Assembly: GCA_036677805.1 (NCBI GenBank)
Contig: JAVBVS010000014.1
Location: 1 to 64,000 of the forward strand
DNA length: 64,000 nt
Reading direction: 5' to 3'
From: SIG78 sp036677805
GTDB lineage: Bacteria; Verrucomicrobiota; Lentisphaeria; Victivallales; Victivallaceae
Every line of letters begins with the position of its first letter. The stretch's first letter is position 1. Shown piece by piece: positions 41,874 through 51,437 of the stretch. A program made the position numbers and the translations under genes. The notes below the pieces were generated by a model. The model did not search any database, was not told the DNA's origin, and worked only from the letters and a program-made list of their open reading frames with translations.

Positions 41874-43742
41874 TTATTTGATGCTCGAACCCGACGAATA
41901 CCGGCGATAGACATTGCTGCAATAACCGATCGCCGCCGGATGCATGCTCGCGTCCAGCTCCGGAATCGAAGCGATGCGGCCATCCAGCCATTCCCGAATC
42001 CGCGTCGCCGCTTCGACCAGCCGCGCCCGCACGCCGGCGGTGCGCACTTGAATCACTTCCAGACCGAACGGCTTGGCGCAAGCCAGCCAGGCTTCCCGGT
42101 ATAGCGCGCTGAATTCATCCAGCAAGCCGATCAGCTCCGGTATGGTTTCAGCAGCCAGTTTGCCCAAGCGCTCCCGTGAACGCACCAGATAGGCCTCCTC
42201 CAGCTCCAGCCGGAACCGCATCTTCAACTCCAGCAGCTCCGCCAGCGTCAGGATCGTCCGCCATTCGACCGGATCGTCCGCACCGGCCGGGCAGCGCGCC
42301 AGAATCTCACGGTAGGTTCTGAGCACATCATCGCACCACTTCGGCTCCCGCTTGCGGAATCCGCGGAAGGCCACCGCCAGCAAGGGATCGTCCCACAATT
42401 GCGCCGACGGCGTGTAAAAGTAGAAATCGAACTCCTTTTCGCCCTCGGACTCCATCCGCGAAATCTCAAGGCAGCGGCGGTAATCCTGCCCGGTCAACGC
42501 ATGATACAATTTCGCGCAGCGTTCCTCGTTCTCCTCTCCGCTCCAGGCCAGCTCCAGCGCATAAACGATCCCGGCCAGCGCCGAGCCGTAAAGACAGTAA
42601 CCGCCATCGTCCCCCCACATCGCGAAAATCAGTTCCGGAACCCCGGTTTCGCGGCTGGCGGCGACGCAGGGCGCCAACGCGCGCCGGGTGAGGTTGTGAT
42701 CGTACCAGAATTTCGGAAAGGTCCAGAGCCCGGAAGCCACCATCAGCGGTTTTTTGCTCAAAGCGCGGTGCCGCTCGATGTAATTGCGATAAAACTCCCG
42801 GTCGGTGTGGTCGTAGTCCCAGTAACAAAGCTGAACATATTCCGGAATCGCCGCCTGAACGTCGGGCGGAATCGGCGCATTGCCGTAGTAGGAGCCGTCG
42901 GGATCGCCCATGCGGAAATACATGTCGCTCCAGATCGTCGGCATCTCGTAACCGTATCGGCGGCAGAGTTCGCCGACCCGCGCCAGATGGCGGTTGAAGA
43001 TGTCGAAATGGCGTTCGTGACCGTGGCGGTCCATGAAGCGGCCGCGGCCGAGATCGTGCGCCTCGTCCATGCCGACATGAATCCGGCGGCTGCGCAGGGC
43101 CGAACTCCAGAACGCCAGCATTTTTTCGATCAGACGGTAGGTCGCCGGCTCGTCGACCATCAGCACCTGCCGGGTGTCGGTGATCCCGGCATAGGCGCAC
43201 TCCCACTGCAGCAGCTCTTCCAGATGCCCCAGCGTCTGAATGCAGCCGATCAGCTCGATGCCGAGGCGCGCGGCGAAATCGTCCAGTGTCCGCAGTTCCG
43301 CCAGCGTGTAGCCGCCGCGGAGATAGCCGAAAAAGGGTTCGTCGGGCAGTTCATAGGTCTCTTCGGTATAAAGCATCGCCGTATTGCATCCGGTCAGCGC
43401 CAGCCAGACCAGATAGCGCTTCAGATAATCGACGGTGAATACTTTGTTGCGCGAGCAGTCGATCATGACGCCAAGGAGTGAAAATGATGACCGCTGCCGC
43501 GCATCGACACCGGCCAGCGCCAGCCCGACGCCGCGCGCCGCAGCGGCCACGCCGCCGGCGGCAATCTCGATCCGCCCGGCGCCTGTCGTAACACCCAGCT
43601 CCCCCGCCGGAGCGGGCACGAAAACCAGCTCTCTGCCGCCATTCCCGACACCGAGCCGGGAGTCGATTTCCGCCGCCGTCTGCAGCATCCGATTGATTTC
43701 CGGCGGCGTCACCGCCGGATTCCAGAAAAATTCCACACCCAT
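41874..43742 (-). CDS. GH20 beta-N-acetylhexosaminidase-like glycosidase
   Basis: The 622-residue protein has a GH20-type barrel. It has an N-terminal alpha/beta lead domain (about 1-90), then LLGVMIDCSRNKVFTVDYLKRYLVWLALTGCNTAMLYTEETYELP. The catalytic Asp-Glu pair is in RIHVGMDEAHDLG. The neighbouring Asp helps the substrate's acetamido group act as the nucleophile. WSDMYFRMGD and AMWGDDGGYC line the site in such enzymes. No signal peptide is seen, so it likely works in the cytoplasm on imported oligosaccharides. The PocR-AraC gene follows. A terminator separates it from yjbQ downstream of which it is read. Confidence 0.85.
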   Translation of the reverse strand: MGVEFFWNPAVTPPEINRMLQTAAEIDSRLGVGNGGRELVFVPAPAGELGVTTGAGRIEIAAGGVAAAARGVGLALAGVDARQRSSFSLLGVMIDCSRNKVFTVDYLKRYLVWLALTGCNTAMLYTEETYELPDEPFFGYLRGGYTLAELRTLDDFAARLGIELIGCIQTLGHLEELLQWECAYAGITDTRQVLMVDEPATYRLIEKMLAFWSSALRSRRIHVGMDEAHDLGRGRFMDRHGHERHFDIFNRHLARVGELCRRYGYEMPTIWSDMYFRMGDPDGSYYGNAPIPPDVQAAIPEYVQLCYWDYDHTDREFYRNYIERHRALSKKPLMVASGLWTFPKFWYDHNLTRRALAPCVAASRETGVPELIFAMWGDDGGYCLYGSALAGIVYALELAWSGEENEERCAKLYHALTGQDYRRCLEISRMESEGEKEFDFYFYTPSAQLWDDPLLAVAFRGFRKREPKWCDDVLRTYREILARCPAGADDPVEWRTILTLAELLELKMRFRLELEEAYLVRSRERLGKLAAETIPELIGLLDEFSALYREAWLACAKPFGLEVIQVRTAGVRARLVEAATRIREWLDGRIASIPELDASMHPAAIGYCSNVYRRYSSGSSIK

Positions 43743-43780
43743 CGCCTGACCTTTCTTCCCTGATTCGTCGCCCTCGGAGA

Positions 43781-43816
43781 CAAAAAGAAGGGGAAAACTC
43801 CAGGCGTTTTCCCCTT
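43781..43816 (-). terminator. Intrinsic terminator after yjbQ
   Basis: On the minus strand the stem AAGGGGAAAA/TTTTCCCCTT (43788-43797 with 43807-43816) is perfect over 10 bp and is followed by CTTTTTG. It lies 16 bases after the yjbQ stop. Confidence 0.88.
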
Positions 43817-43832
43817 TCGGCGGCCGCTTCGA

Positions 43833-44234
43833 TTACGCTTCGGCGGCCTGAAAATAAATTTGCACCTGTCGGGTGCGCGGACCGTCGAATTCGCAGAAGT
43901 AAACCCCCTGCCAGGTGCCGAGCCGCAACCGGCTGTTGCGGATCGGCAACGCCAGGGCAACCCCGATCAGCGACGCCTTGAGATGGGCCGCGCTGTTGCC
44001 TTCGCTGTGCCGGTAGAAGGATTCGGTTTTGGGGCAAAGCAGGTCGAGTTTCTTGAGAATATCATAACGTACATCCGGATCGACGTTTTCATTGACGGTG
44101 ATCGCAGCAGTAGTGTGGGGCGTAAAAAGATGGCAGATGCCGTATTTGATTCCCGGCGGAATGACCGCGTTGATCTGATTGGTGATGTCGACCAATTCGC
44201 AATCCCGATTGGTGACCACGGTGATTTCCGGCAT
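43833..44234 (-). CDS. YjbQ/UPF0047 family protein
   Basis: The 133-residue protein has the full UPF0047 fold signature: CHLFTPHTTAAITVNENVDPDVRYDI, YRHSEGNSAAHLKASLIG, and LGTWQGVYFCEFDGPR. The three conserved His residues of this family are all present (TPHTT, YRHSE, AAHLK). Members can show weak thiamine-phosphate synthase activity, but their real role is not settled. AAGGAG lies before ATG 44234. It ends a leftward group with CNNM and two unknown proteins, followed by a strong terminator. Confidence 0.92.
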   Translation of the reverse strand: MPEITVVTNRDCELVDITNQINAVIPPGIKYGICHLFTPHTTAAITVNENVDPDVRYDILKKLDLLCPKTESFYRHSEGNSAAHLKASLIGVALALPIRNSRLRLGTWQGVYFCEFDGPRTRQVQIYFQAAEA

Positions 44235-44327
44235 AGTGAGCTCCTTTCGTCCCGGTTGTCCCGATTCTGCGCCGTCCTGAAAACCGTCATCGCAACCGCC
44301 GCGCTCCCCGCCCGGCGGCGAATGATT

Positions 44328-44771
44328 TCATCGCTGGCTGAAAAGCCGTTTGAGTTCCGCCTGAAACTCGCTGAAATCCGCTTCGGTGGGTTCGCCGCTG
44401 ACCTTGTCCAGCCCCAACCGCCCCATCTGGTCGATCAGCCATTCGGCGCTGGCGCCGGAAGCGAAACGCACCGTGCCGTGAGCCAACGCGCCCGGACGGG
44501 TGAGCTGGCTGATTTCCACCTGCGTCGCGCCGGCGGCAGGCACGTCGGCCTTTGCCCCGGCAGCGGCATCGGCCTCCTCGGTCGGGGCCGGTTCCTTCGG
44601 GTCGAACTGCTTCCAGTCGACATCCTCGAGCTCCGCCGCCAGCAGCCGCAGATCGAGAAACGTCATCCGGCAGGCCATCTCGTCGGCCAGCAGCTTCTGA
44701 ATTTCCGGCAATGCAACGCCGTCGTGAAGTTTCTGCGCCACAAACCGTCTGATCTTCAAATCGTCACTCAT
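44328..44771 (-). CDS. Conserved-looking cytoplasmic protein of unknown function
   Basis: The 147-residue protein is not recognised. Residues 1-60 are helical (LKIRRFVAQKLHDGVALPEIQKLLADEMACRMTFLDLRLLAAEL). A disordered Ala/Pro/Glu linker follows (about 65-85), then a small domain (LAHGTVRFASGASAEWLIDQMGRLGLDKV) with a beta-hairpin and helix character. No signal peptide or membrane segment is visible. AAGGAG before ATG 44771 fixes the start. It lies between a lipoprotein gene (42 bp upstream) and yjbQ, in the same direction. Confidence 0.72.
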   Translation of the reverse strand: MSDDLKIRRFVAQKLHDGVALPEIQKLLADEMACRMTFLDLRLLAAELEDVDWKQFDPKEPAPTEEADAAAGAKADVPAAGATQVEISQLTRPGALAHGTVRFASGASAEWLIDQMGRLGLDKVSGEPTEADFSEFQAELKRLFSQR

Positions 44772-44813
44772 TTTCCCTGACTCCTTAACACTCCCGAAAT
44801 CCATCCCGGCACG

Positions 44814-45533
44814 TCACAGCGTCACCGGATCATTGCGCAACTGCACCTGGGTCGGCGGCGCTTTCTGCGGCGCCGTCACCGCCGCCGCCGGATCCGCCGA
44901 TGGCGATTCCGGTGTCGGCAACTGCCCGATGGCCGCGCCCAACCCATCCGCCGTCACCGGCGCATCCAACCGTTTTTCCACCTGCCGGGCGACAGCGTTT
45001 TCTTCCTTCTTGAGATCGCCGGTCACGGTCTTGAACCGGGCGTTGGTCACCAGGAAAAGCGCCTTGACGGTCGTTTCGTAAACCGCCCGCTTCGGCTTTT
45101 CCAGCTCGGTGGTTTCGCCGAAGCTGTTGGTATAAATATAGGCGCCGCCGGCGTTGCGCGCATCCTGAGTCCAGCCGGCGTTAGGCCCCGGATTGGTGCT
45201 GCCGTCGACGGCGGAACGCTCGCCGACCTTGACCCGCTTGAAATCCACCACCTGAACCGCATCGGCGCCATGATCACGAGCCGATTCGATCAAATCGTCG
45301 CGCAGCGTTTCATTGCTGGTACTGCCCGGCGCAGTGACCGTCGCCCGGCCGATGGCGTGGTATTCCCCCTCGGGCACCGGAATTTCCGGAGTGAAAAACG
45401 CCACTTCGGTATCTTCCGGCAACTCCGGAAAAGTTTGCCCGACATATTCCAGATCAACGCATCCGGTCAGCCAAACCGCCGGCAGCAGCGCCGCCCAGGC
45501 GGCCATCCGAAACCACTTCATCTTCTTTTTCAT
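44814..45533 (-). CDS. Lipoprotein of unknown function
   Basis: The 239-residue protein starts MKKKMKWFRMAAW and has the lipobox AVWLTGC, so it is a lipid-anchored envelope protein. A conserved-looking central part (YHAIGRATVTAPGSTSNETLRDDLIESARDHGADAVQVVDF) resembles the beta-alpha pattern of small YraP/DUF-type or heavy-metal-binding-like domains with AxxxGADAV. A Pro/Ala-rich C-terminal tail follows. I do not assign a family. It starts 3 bases after the CNNM stop, so co-translation is likely. Confidence 0.75.
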   Translation of the reverse strand: MKKKMKWFRMAAWAALLPAVWLTGCVDLEYVGQTFPELPEDTEVAFFTPEIPVPEGEYHAIGRATVTAPGSTSNETLRDDLIESARDHGADAVQVVDFKRVKVGERSAVDGSTNPGPNAGWTQDARNAGGAYIYTNSFGETTELEKPKRAVYETTVKALFLVTNARFKTVTGDLKKEENAVARQVEKRLDAPVTADGLGAAIGQLPTPESPSADPAAAVTAPQKAPPTQVQLRNDPVTL

Positions 45534-45536
45534 CTT

Positions 45537-46778
45537 CTAGATCCCAATGCGCCGAACGTTGAACTCCATGACCCGGCCGCGCCGGATCTTGCGCACATAA
45601 AACTCCGCATTGCGGAATTTCAACACCTCGCCCACCCGCGGCCGATGCCGGAGCTTGCGGCAAAACCATTCCGATACCGTGAGTCCGCTTTTCGGCAGCG
45701 TCAGCGGCGTTTCCGTCGCCACCATCGACATCGGCACTCCGCCGCCGATCACCCAGAAACCGTCGTTCGGCGAATAGAACGTCTTGGGCAGCGGATCGAA
45801 CTCGTCGTCCAGATCCCCGATCAGCTCCTCGACGATATCTTCCATCGTGATCAAGCCGCGCGTTGAGCCCTTGGCATCGCGCACGATCGCCAGGTGCATA
45901 TGCTGGACCGCAAAACGCTCCAGCAGGCTCGCCGCGGTATCCTCCGGCATCACGAAATGAATCGGACGCACGATATCCATCAGTTTGGCCCGCTCCGGAT
46001 TGGCCCGGAAGGTGGCGACCAATTCCTTGAAATTGATGTACCCGACCACCTTGTTCTTGTCGTCGCCCTCACACACCGGATACCGCGTATGAAAATCGGC
46101 ATGCGCGGTATTGATCGCCTCGACCGGCGTCTGGCGGGTCGAAATGAACGAAATATTTTCCACCGGCAACATCACCTGATCCGCCCGCTGCGACGACAGC
46201 CGCGGCGTCGCCTGCAGAATATGTTCCTGCTGCGAGCTGATCTGCTGCTCGCGCCGCGCCAGACTCGCCAGCGCCGCGATTTCGGCCGCCGTCGACGGCT
46301 GCGTTTCCGTAATCTTGGCTTCGAACGGCCGATTGATCCAGTGCACCAGCGCAATCAGCGGCGACATCAATGTCAGCATCATCACCAACGGACGCGCCGT
46401 CACCGCCACAATCCGGCAATTGTAATGCACGCCGAGCGTCTTGGGCAGGATTTCCGTATACTGTACCATCACCAGCGTGAACGCCAGTGTAAACAATCCC
46501 AGCCAGCCGTTGCCGAACAGTGCCGCAAACTCCGCCCCCGCCACCGCCGCGCCGATGGTATGCGCCGCGGTATTCAGAATCAGAATCACCGCCAGAGACT
46601 TCTCGATCTCATGCTTGAGCTTCAGACAAAGCTCTCCGCGCCGCACATTCCGCTCACGGATCTCCGCCAGCTGGCTCGGCGTCAGGCTCAACAGCGCCGA
46701 CTCCAGCAACGAACACAGAAACGATACCATAATCGCCACTGTGACGCTGGCCGCCAATGCAATCCACGACATCAGCAT
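45537..46778 (-). CDS. CNNM/CorC (HlyC-CorC) family membrane protein with CBS domains
   Basis: The 413-residue protein has a CNNM (DUF21) membrane domain with three to four helices (ALAASVTVAIMVSFLCSLLESALLSLTPSQLAEI; AVILILNTAAHTIGAAVAG; VMVQYTEILPKTLGVHY). A CBS-domain pair follows (MLPVENISFISTRQTPVEAI; VMPEDTAASLLERFAVQHMHLAIVRDAKGSTRGLITMEDIVEELIGDLDDEFD) and a C-terminal CorC_HlyC domain. Relatives bind Mg-ATP at the CBS pair and have been linked to Mg2+/Co2+ efflux. GGAGG stands 6 bases before ATG 46778. Its operon continues with a lipoprotein gene. The transported ion is not readable. Confidence 0.92.
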   Translation of the reverse strand: MLMSWIALAASVTVAIMVSFLCSLLESALLSLTPSQLAEIRERNVRRGELCLKLKHEIEKSLAVILILNTAAHTIGAAVAGAEFAALFGNGWLGLFTLAFTLVMVQYTEILPKTLGVHYNCRIVAVTARPLVMMLTLMSPLIALVHWINRPFEAKITETQPSTAAEIAALASLARREQQISSQQEHILQATPRLSSQRADQVMLPVENISFISTRQTPVEAINTAHADFHTRYPVCEGDDKNKVVGYINFKELVATFRANPERAKLMDIVRPIHFVMPEDTAASLLERFAVQHMHLAIVRDAKGSTRGLITMEDIVEELIGDLDDEFDPLPKTFYSPNDGFWVIGGGVPMSMVATETPLTLPKSGLTVSEWFCRKLRHRPRVGEVLKFRNAEFYVRKIRRGRVMEFNVRRIGI

Positions 46779-47041
46779 GATCCACCTCCGCCGGCCCCCG
46801 GCGCCTGCTCCGGTCCGCCCCCCGACCCGGCAGGCCCGCTACTCTCTCCAGGGTCCTCCGCCACTTCGCCGGAAGCGGTTTCCACCGCTTGCGACACCAC
46901 CGCGACACTGCGTTTGCCACTCTCCATAAACGTTCGCTTGCGCTTCCTTTCCCGGTTGCGTTATCGCGGAACGGGGCCCCCATGGCTCCGTTCCCCATCT
47001 ACGCCTGCTCCACGTTCCCGGCATTCCCGCCGGAACGGGGA

Positions 47042-48637
47042 TTATTTTTGCTCTTCCTTCTTTTCCGCCTCGCGCTCGATCGCCTGGGACTGAAGTTTCG
47101 CCCGGATGATCGCCGCGGCCCGCGGATTCGCATTGTCCAGATAGTCCTTCACCACCTGGTCGCGGATTTCGTTGTACGGCGGCAGACCGCGCCGGCCTTC
47201 TTCCTTGGCCGAATGGATGCCCTTCTGATAATCGGCATAGATTTTCTTGGCCATCAGCTCGTACATCGCGACCTGTTCTTCGTTGTCGTTGACCGCCGCA
47301 TTCAATGCATTCTGGATGAAAGCGTTGATGATATCGGTGATCTGTTTGAAAGTCGAAGTCGCCACAATCTCCTTGAGTTCGCGTTCCAGGAACACCTCGA
47401 ACGCGGGATATTTCACCGTGGCATCCTCCTTCTTCAGCAGATCGTACACCTTGCGGGTTTCATCCACCCGGCCGAAAATGAACAGCATCACCGCCGCATT
47501 TTTCATGAAGTTGATCTTGCCGGTCCGGAACGATTCAAGGTTGTTGGCCTCTTCATACGCCCAGTCGTAGGTCCGAATCGCCGACTGCACCAGATCGAGG
47601 TTCGGCGCCATGATCAGATATCGGTATCCTTCGGCATTGACCCAGAGAATCCGGCCGGCCCGCATCATTTCCTGCAAACAGGTGGCGATGATCCGCGAAC
47701 ACTGCATGTCGTGGCCCGTAATCCGGATGCCCTCGGACGCCCAATACAGCGCCTGCGCTTCCGCCAGCCGCCAATCCATCAGACCGTATTCCTGATTGAG
47801 CGTGTGAATGTATTCCGCCCGGAGCCGATATTTGTCGTAAAGCCAGATCGTCCGCAGCGCCGCATCGATATTGCGCGCGGCGTCCGCGTTGCCGAGCGCG
47901 TCCACCAATTTCTGCGACAGCAGCGAATTGGCCTGAAAATCCTCGTAGAGCGCCCTGAAATTGCCGAACCCGGCGCTTTGCGCCGCATTCCACATCGGAT
48001 CGCCCGCCGGATAACGCTTCAGAAATTCCGCCTCGGTCGCCGGCATCGTGCTCATCAAAGCCCAGTCCGGACTGGGCCCGATCACGGCTTCCATTTCAGT
48101 GGCCAGCCGCGCCTTGTAATAATAACTGGCGTTGTCGAGCACATTGCCCATTTTCTGCTGGAAAATCACCGCCAGTTCCCAGTAAAGACGCGGCGCCTCC
48201 GGATTGTACAGCAGCGCTTCGTCGCGAATCAGCTTGATGCCTTCCCAGACCCAGTACCAGCGGTCCTGCCACAGCGAACAGGTCACGGAAATGTTGTAAG
48301 CCATATTCCAGGCCAGATAGGCCGTGGCGCCCGCGAAACGCGGTTGCAGTTTGGTGATCCAGCTGGCCAGCTGGACCATTTCGAAGTAGTTCTTGTCTTC
48401 CTGCAGCGACGCCGCGCGCAGCCACAGCAAATCCGCCAGCAGGCCCCGGAAGCTGCCCAGCGCCATGGTGGTGAAAATCACCACCGGCGGCGCATTGTTG
48501 ATCTGGCCGGTAAAGAACAGATCGTGCTGACGAATATTGCGGTCAAGTTCGCGCTGGACCAGGCCGATGCCGGAGATCAGCACCAGCGAAATCATCAGCG
48601 CCAACAGATATTTGCCGATTTTTCCGTATTTGATCAT
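47042..48637 (-). CDS. Membrane-anchored helical repeat protein partnered with an ABC-2 exporter
   Basis: The 531-residue protein has one N-terminal membrane segment (YLLALMISLVLISGIGLV). The large remaining part is rich in aromatic residues and helices, with TPR-like stretches such as NPEAPRLYWELAVIFQQKMGNVLDNASYYYKARLATEM and INFMKNAAVMLFIFGRVDETRKVYDLLKK. I recognise no named family. It lies in the ABC-2 operon: its ATG overlaps the permease stop (ATGA, 48634-48637), so it is likely coupled and part of the transporter complex or its substrate path. It ends in a charged tail. Confidence 0.75.
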   Translation of the reverse strand: MIKYGKIGKYLLALMISLVLISGIGLVQRELDRNIRQHDLFFTGQINNAPPVVIFTTMALGSFRGLLADLLWLRAASLQEDKNYFEMVQLASWITKLQPRFAGATAYLAWNMAYNISVTCSLWQDRWYWVWEGIKLIRDEALLYNPEAPRLYWELAVIFQQKMGNVLDNASYYYKARLATEMEAVIGPSPDWALMSTMPATEAEFLKRYPAGDPMWNAAQSAGFGNFRALYEDFQANSLLSQKLVDALGNADAARNIDAALRTIWLYDKYRLRAEYIHTLNQEYGLMDWRLAEAQALYWASEGIRITGHDMQCSRIIATCLQEMMRAGRILWVNAEGYRYLIMAPNLDLVQSAIRTYDWAYEEANNLESFRTGKINFMKNAAVMLFIFGRVDETRKVYDLLKKEDATVKYPAFEVFLERELKEIVATSTFKQITDIINAFIQNALNAAVNDNEEQVAMYELMAKKIYADYQKGIHSAKEEGRRGLPPYNEIRDQVVKDYLDNANPRAAAIIRAKLQSQAIEREAEKKEEQK

Positions 48638-50076
48638 TTGCGAATCACCAATCCAAGTTCACGGCGCCAGTAAAGCCACACTCCCAGCAGGATCAGTGGC
48701 AGCGCCCGCAAGATGAAATAATTCAACGTCAATCCGCCGATGTAGAGAAACTCCACCAATTCGCCGGCGGCGATCTTCTGCGAAATTTCAAATTCCTGCA
48801 ACGGCACCACGATATGCATCACCATCTTGCCGACCCAATACCCCAGGTACTCGGATGGATTGGACAACTGACGCGTGGTCAGAATCAGCGGCGCCACGCT
48901 GCCCAGGAACATATAGCTCAGCACCGTAAAAATCGCCGTCGGCATCGAAAACGCCGCCGCCGCCGAGCAGGCAATCCCGGTATAAATCATCAGCAGCAAC
49001 CCCACCACCAGGAGCGCCCGCAGAAAGTTGCCGGTGAATCCGGTCACCCGGATCAGCAGCCGCGGACCGTCGATCGACTGAAAATAAACCTTGTCCTCAG
49101 CCGGATCGAGGTTGATGTAACGCAACCGGGCGGCCCCGTCACCGTCGACGATCTTGCCCGGCAGCACTTTTTCATGAAATTCTCCGGCATAGTTCTGTTC
49201 CGGAATATTGGTCAGAGGCACCCAGCTGCGGGTATATTCTTCCTCGGCGGTCGGAACCGCCTGCACATCGCCGGTTCCGCCGGCGGGCTGTTTCTTTTCC
49301 ACAAAATATCCGACCCACCAGCCGGCGGTATTGCGCTGGGCCTCGGTATCGACCTTGCCGACATAAAGCCGGTAGCGCAGATAAATCGGTGATTTCGAGT
49401 CGACCGGCAGCTTGCTGTATTCCCATTCGCCGAATTTCCGGAACAGAACTTCCGCCCGCTGCCGCAACATTTCCTCGCTGATGCCGTTGAGGATTTCGGT
49501 TTCCATTTCCGCGACATTGCCCTTGAGCTGGCCGCGGCCGGATTTCCGCATTTCCTCCAGCTGCTGCGCCACCGCCTCCTTGGCCAGACGCTTCAGATCC
49601 GGCGGATTCGGGTAAAACACCCGCCGGCCGACCAGCACCTCGTCGGTGATGCGCTGTTTTTCCGCCGCCGGCAGATCGTCCTGCGAAAAACGCCACAACA
49701 CCACGCCATAGATGGTGGCTCCGGCCGCCAGCAGCAGCACCAGATGAAGCAGCACCACACTGGTATATTTGGCCAGAAAGACCTTGATTCGCGACACCGG
49801 CTTGGTCACCACCATATGCAGCTGGTAACTTTCCACATCCTGGGTCATCACCAGACTGGCGATCCACACCGTCGACAGCGCCAGAATGAAACTGACCGTG
49901 CCCAGACTGTATTTGAGCGCAATCTGGATATAGGCCCGCGCCCCTTCGCCCGCCCCCGACACCGTCATCGGCAGAGTCACTGCGCTCACGACCAGCAATC
50001 CCAGCAACAGCTGAAAGATATGCGATCGGAGCGCACTGCGGAGCGTCAATTTGACAATTGCTGTAAATGCCGTCAT
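48634..50076 (-). CDS. ABC-2 type transporter permease with large inserted extracytoplasmic domain
   Basis: The 480-residue membrane protein has an N-terminal helix (FQLLLGLLVVSAVTL), a second helix pair near residue 50-130, a long soluble insertion (about residues 130-330, including many charged residues and EILNGISEEMLRQRAEVLFRKFG), then a C-terminal block of four helices (LRALLVVGLLLMIYTGIACSAAAAF...). This layout, helix-large loop-helices, fits ABC-2/ABC-type exporters rather than importers. The ATPase gene precedes it by 21 bp and the helical partner gene overlaps its stop. Substrate is unknown. Confidence 0.82.
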   Translation of the reverse strand: MTAFTAIVKLTLRSALRSHIFQLLLGLLVVSAVTLPMTVSGAGEGARAYIQIALKYSLGTVSFILALSTVWIASLVMTQDVESYQLHMVVTKPVSRIKVFLAKYTSVVLLHLVLLLAAGATIYGVVLWRFSQDDLPAAEKQRITDEVLVGRRVFYPNPPDLKRLAKEAVAQQLEEMRKSGRGQLKGNVAEMETEILNGISEEMLRQRAEVLFRKFGEWEYSKLPVDSKSPIYLRYRLYVGKVDTEAQRNTAGWWVGYFVEKKQPAGGTGDVQAVPTAEEEYTRSWVPLTNIPEQNYAGEFHEKVLPGKIVDGDGAARLRYINLDPAEDKVYFQSIDGPRLLIRVTGFTGNFLRALLVVGLLLMIYTGIACSAAAAFSMPTAIFTVLSYMFLGSVAPLILTTRQLSNPSEYLGYWVGKMVMHIVVPLQEFEISQKIAAGELVEFLYIGGLTLNYFILRALPLILLGVWLYWRRELGLVIRK

Positions 50077-50097
50077 ATTATTCGTCCAACGAGGCTG

Positions 50098-51267
<1,170 letters not shown>

Positions 51268-51394
51268 ATTGTTTCAACCTTTCCGTATATTTGTATCTTG
51301 CCCCGGAGACCCCGGCCTGTCCTCCGGTCCGTCATCCGCTCAGAAAACCCGCCAATCCCCCGCCGCGCCCCGCGCCCGGACCAAAAGTTCCGGA

Positions 51395-51422
51395 CACATC
51401 GCCGGGAACGCCGTCCCGGCGA
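51395..51422 (-). terminator. Hairpin after the P-type ATPase gene
   Basis: CATCGCCGGGA (51395-51405) and TCCCGGCGATG (51412-51422) form a perfect 11-bp stem with a 6-base loop, 15 bases past the ATPase stop. Only a short T run (AACTTTTGG) follows on the minus strand, about 9 bases later, so it may be imperfect. Confidence 0.5.
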
Positions 51423-51437
51423 TGCTTCCAATCTCGG

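Noticed and set aside
46966..46994. GGAACGG/CCGTTCC inverted repeat upstream of the CNNM group
   Set aside because: A terminator was considered, but there is no T run and the loop is long and GC-rich. I keep it only as a note.
46654..46998. 114-residue minus-strand frame before the CNNM gene
   Set aside because: Half of it overlaps the CNNM gene in another frame, and its Arg/Gly-rich sequence has no signal, domain or ribosome site.
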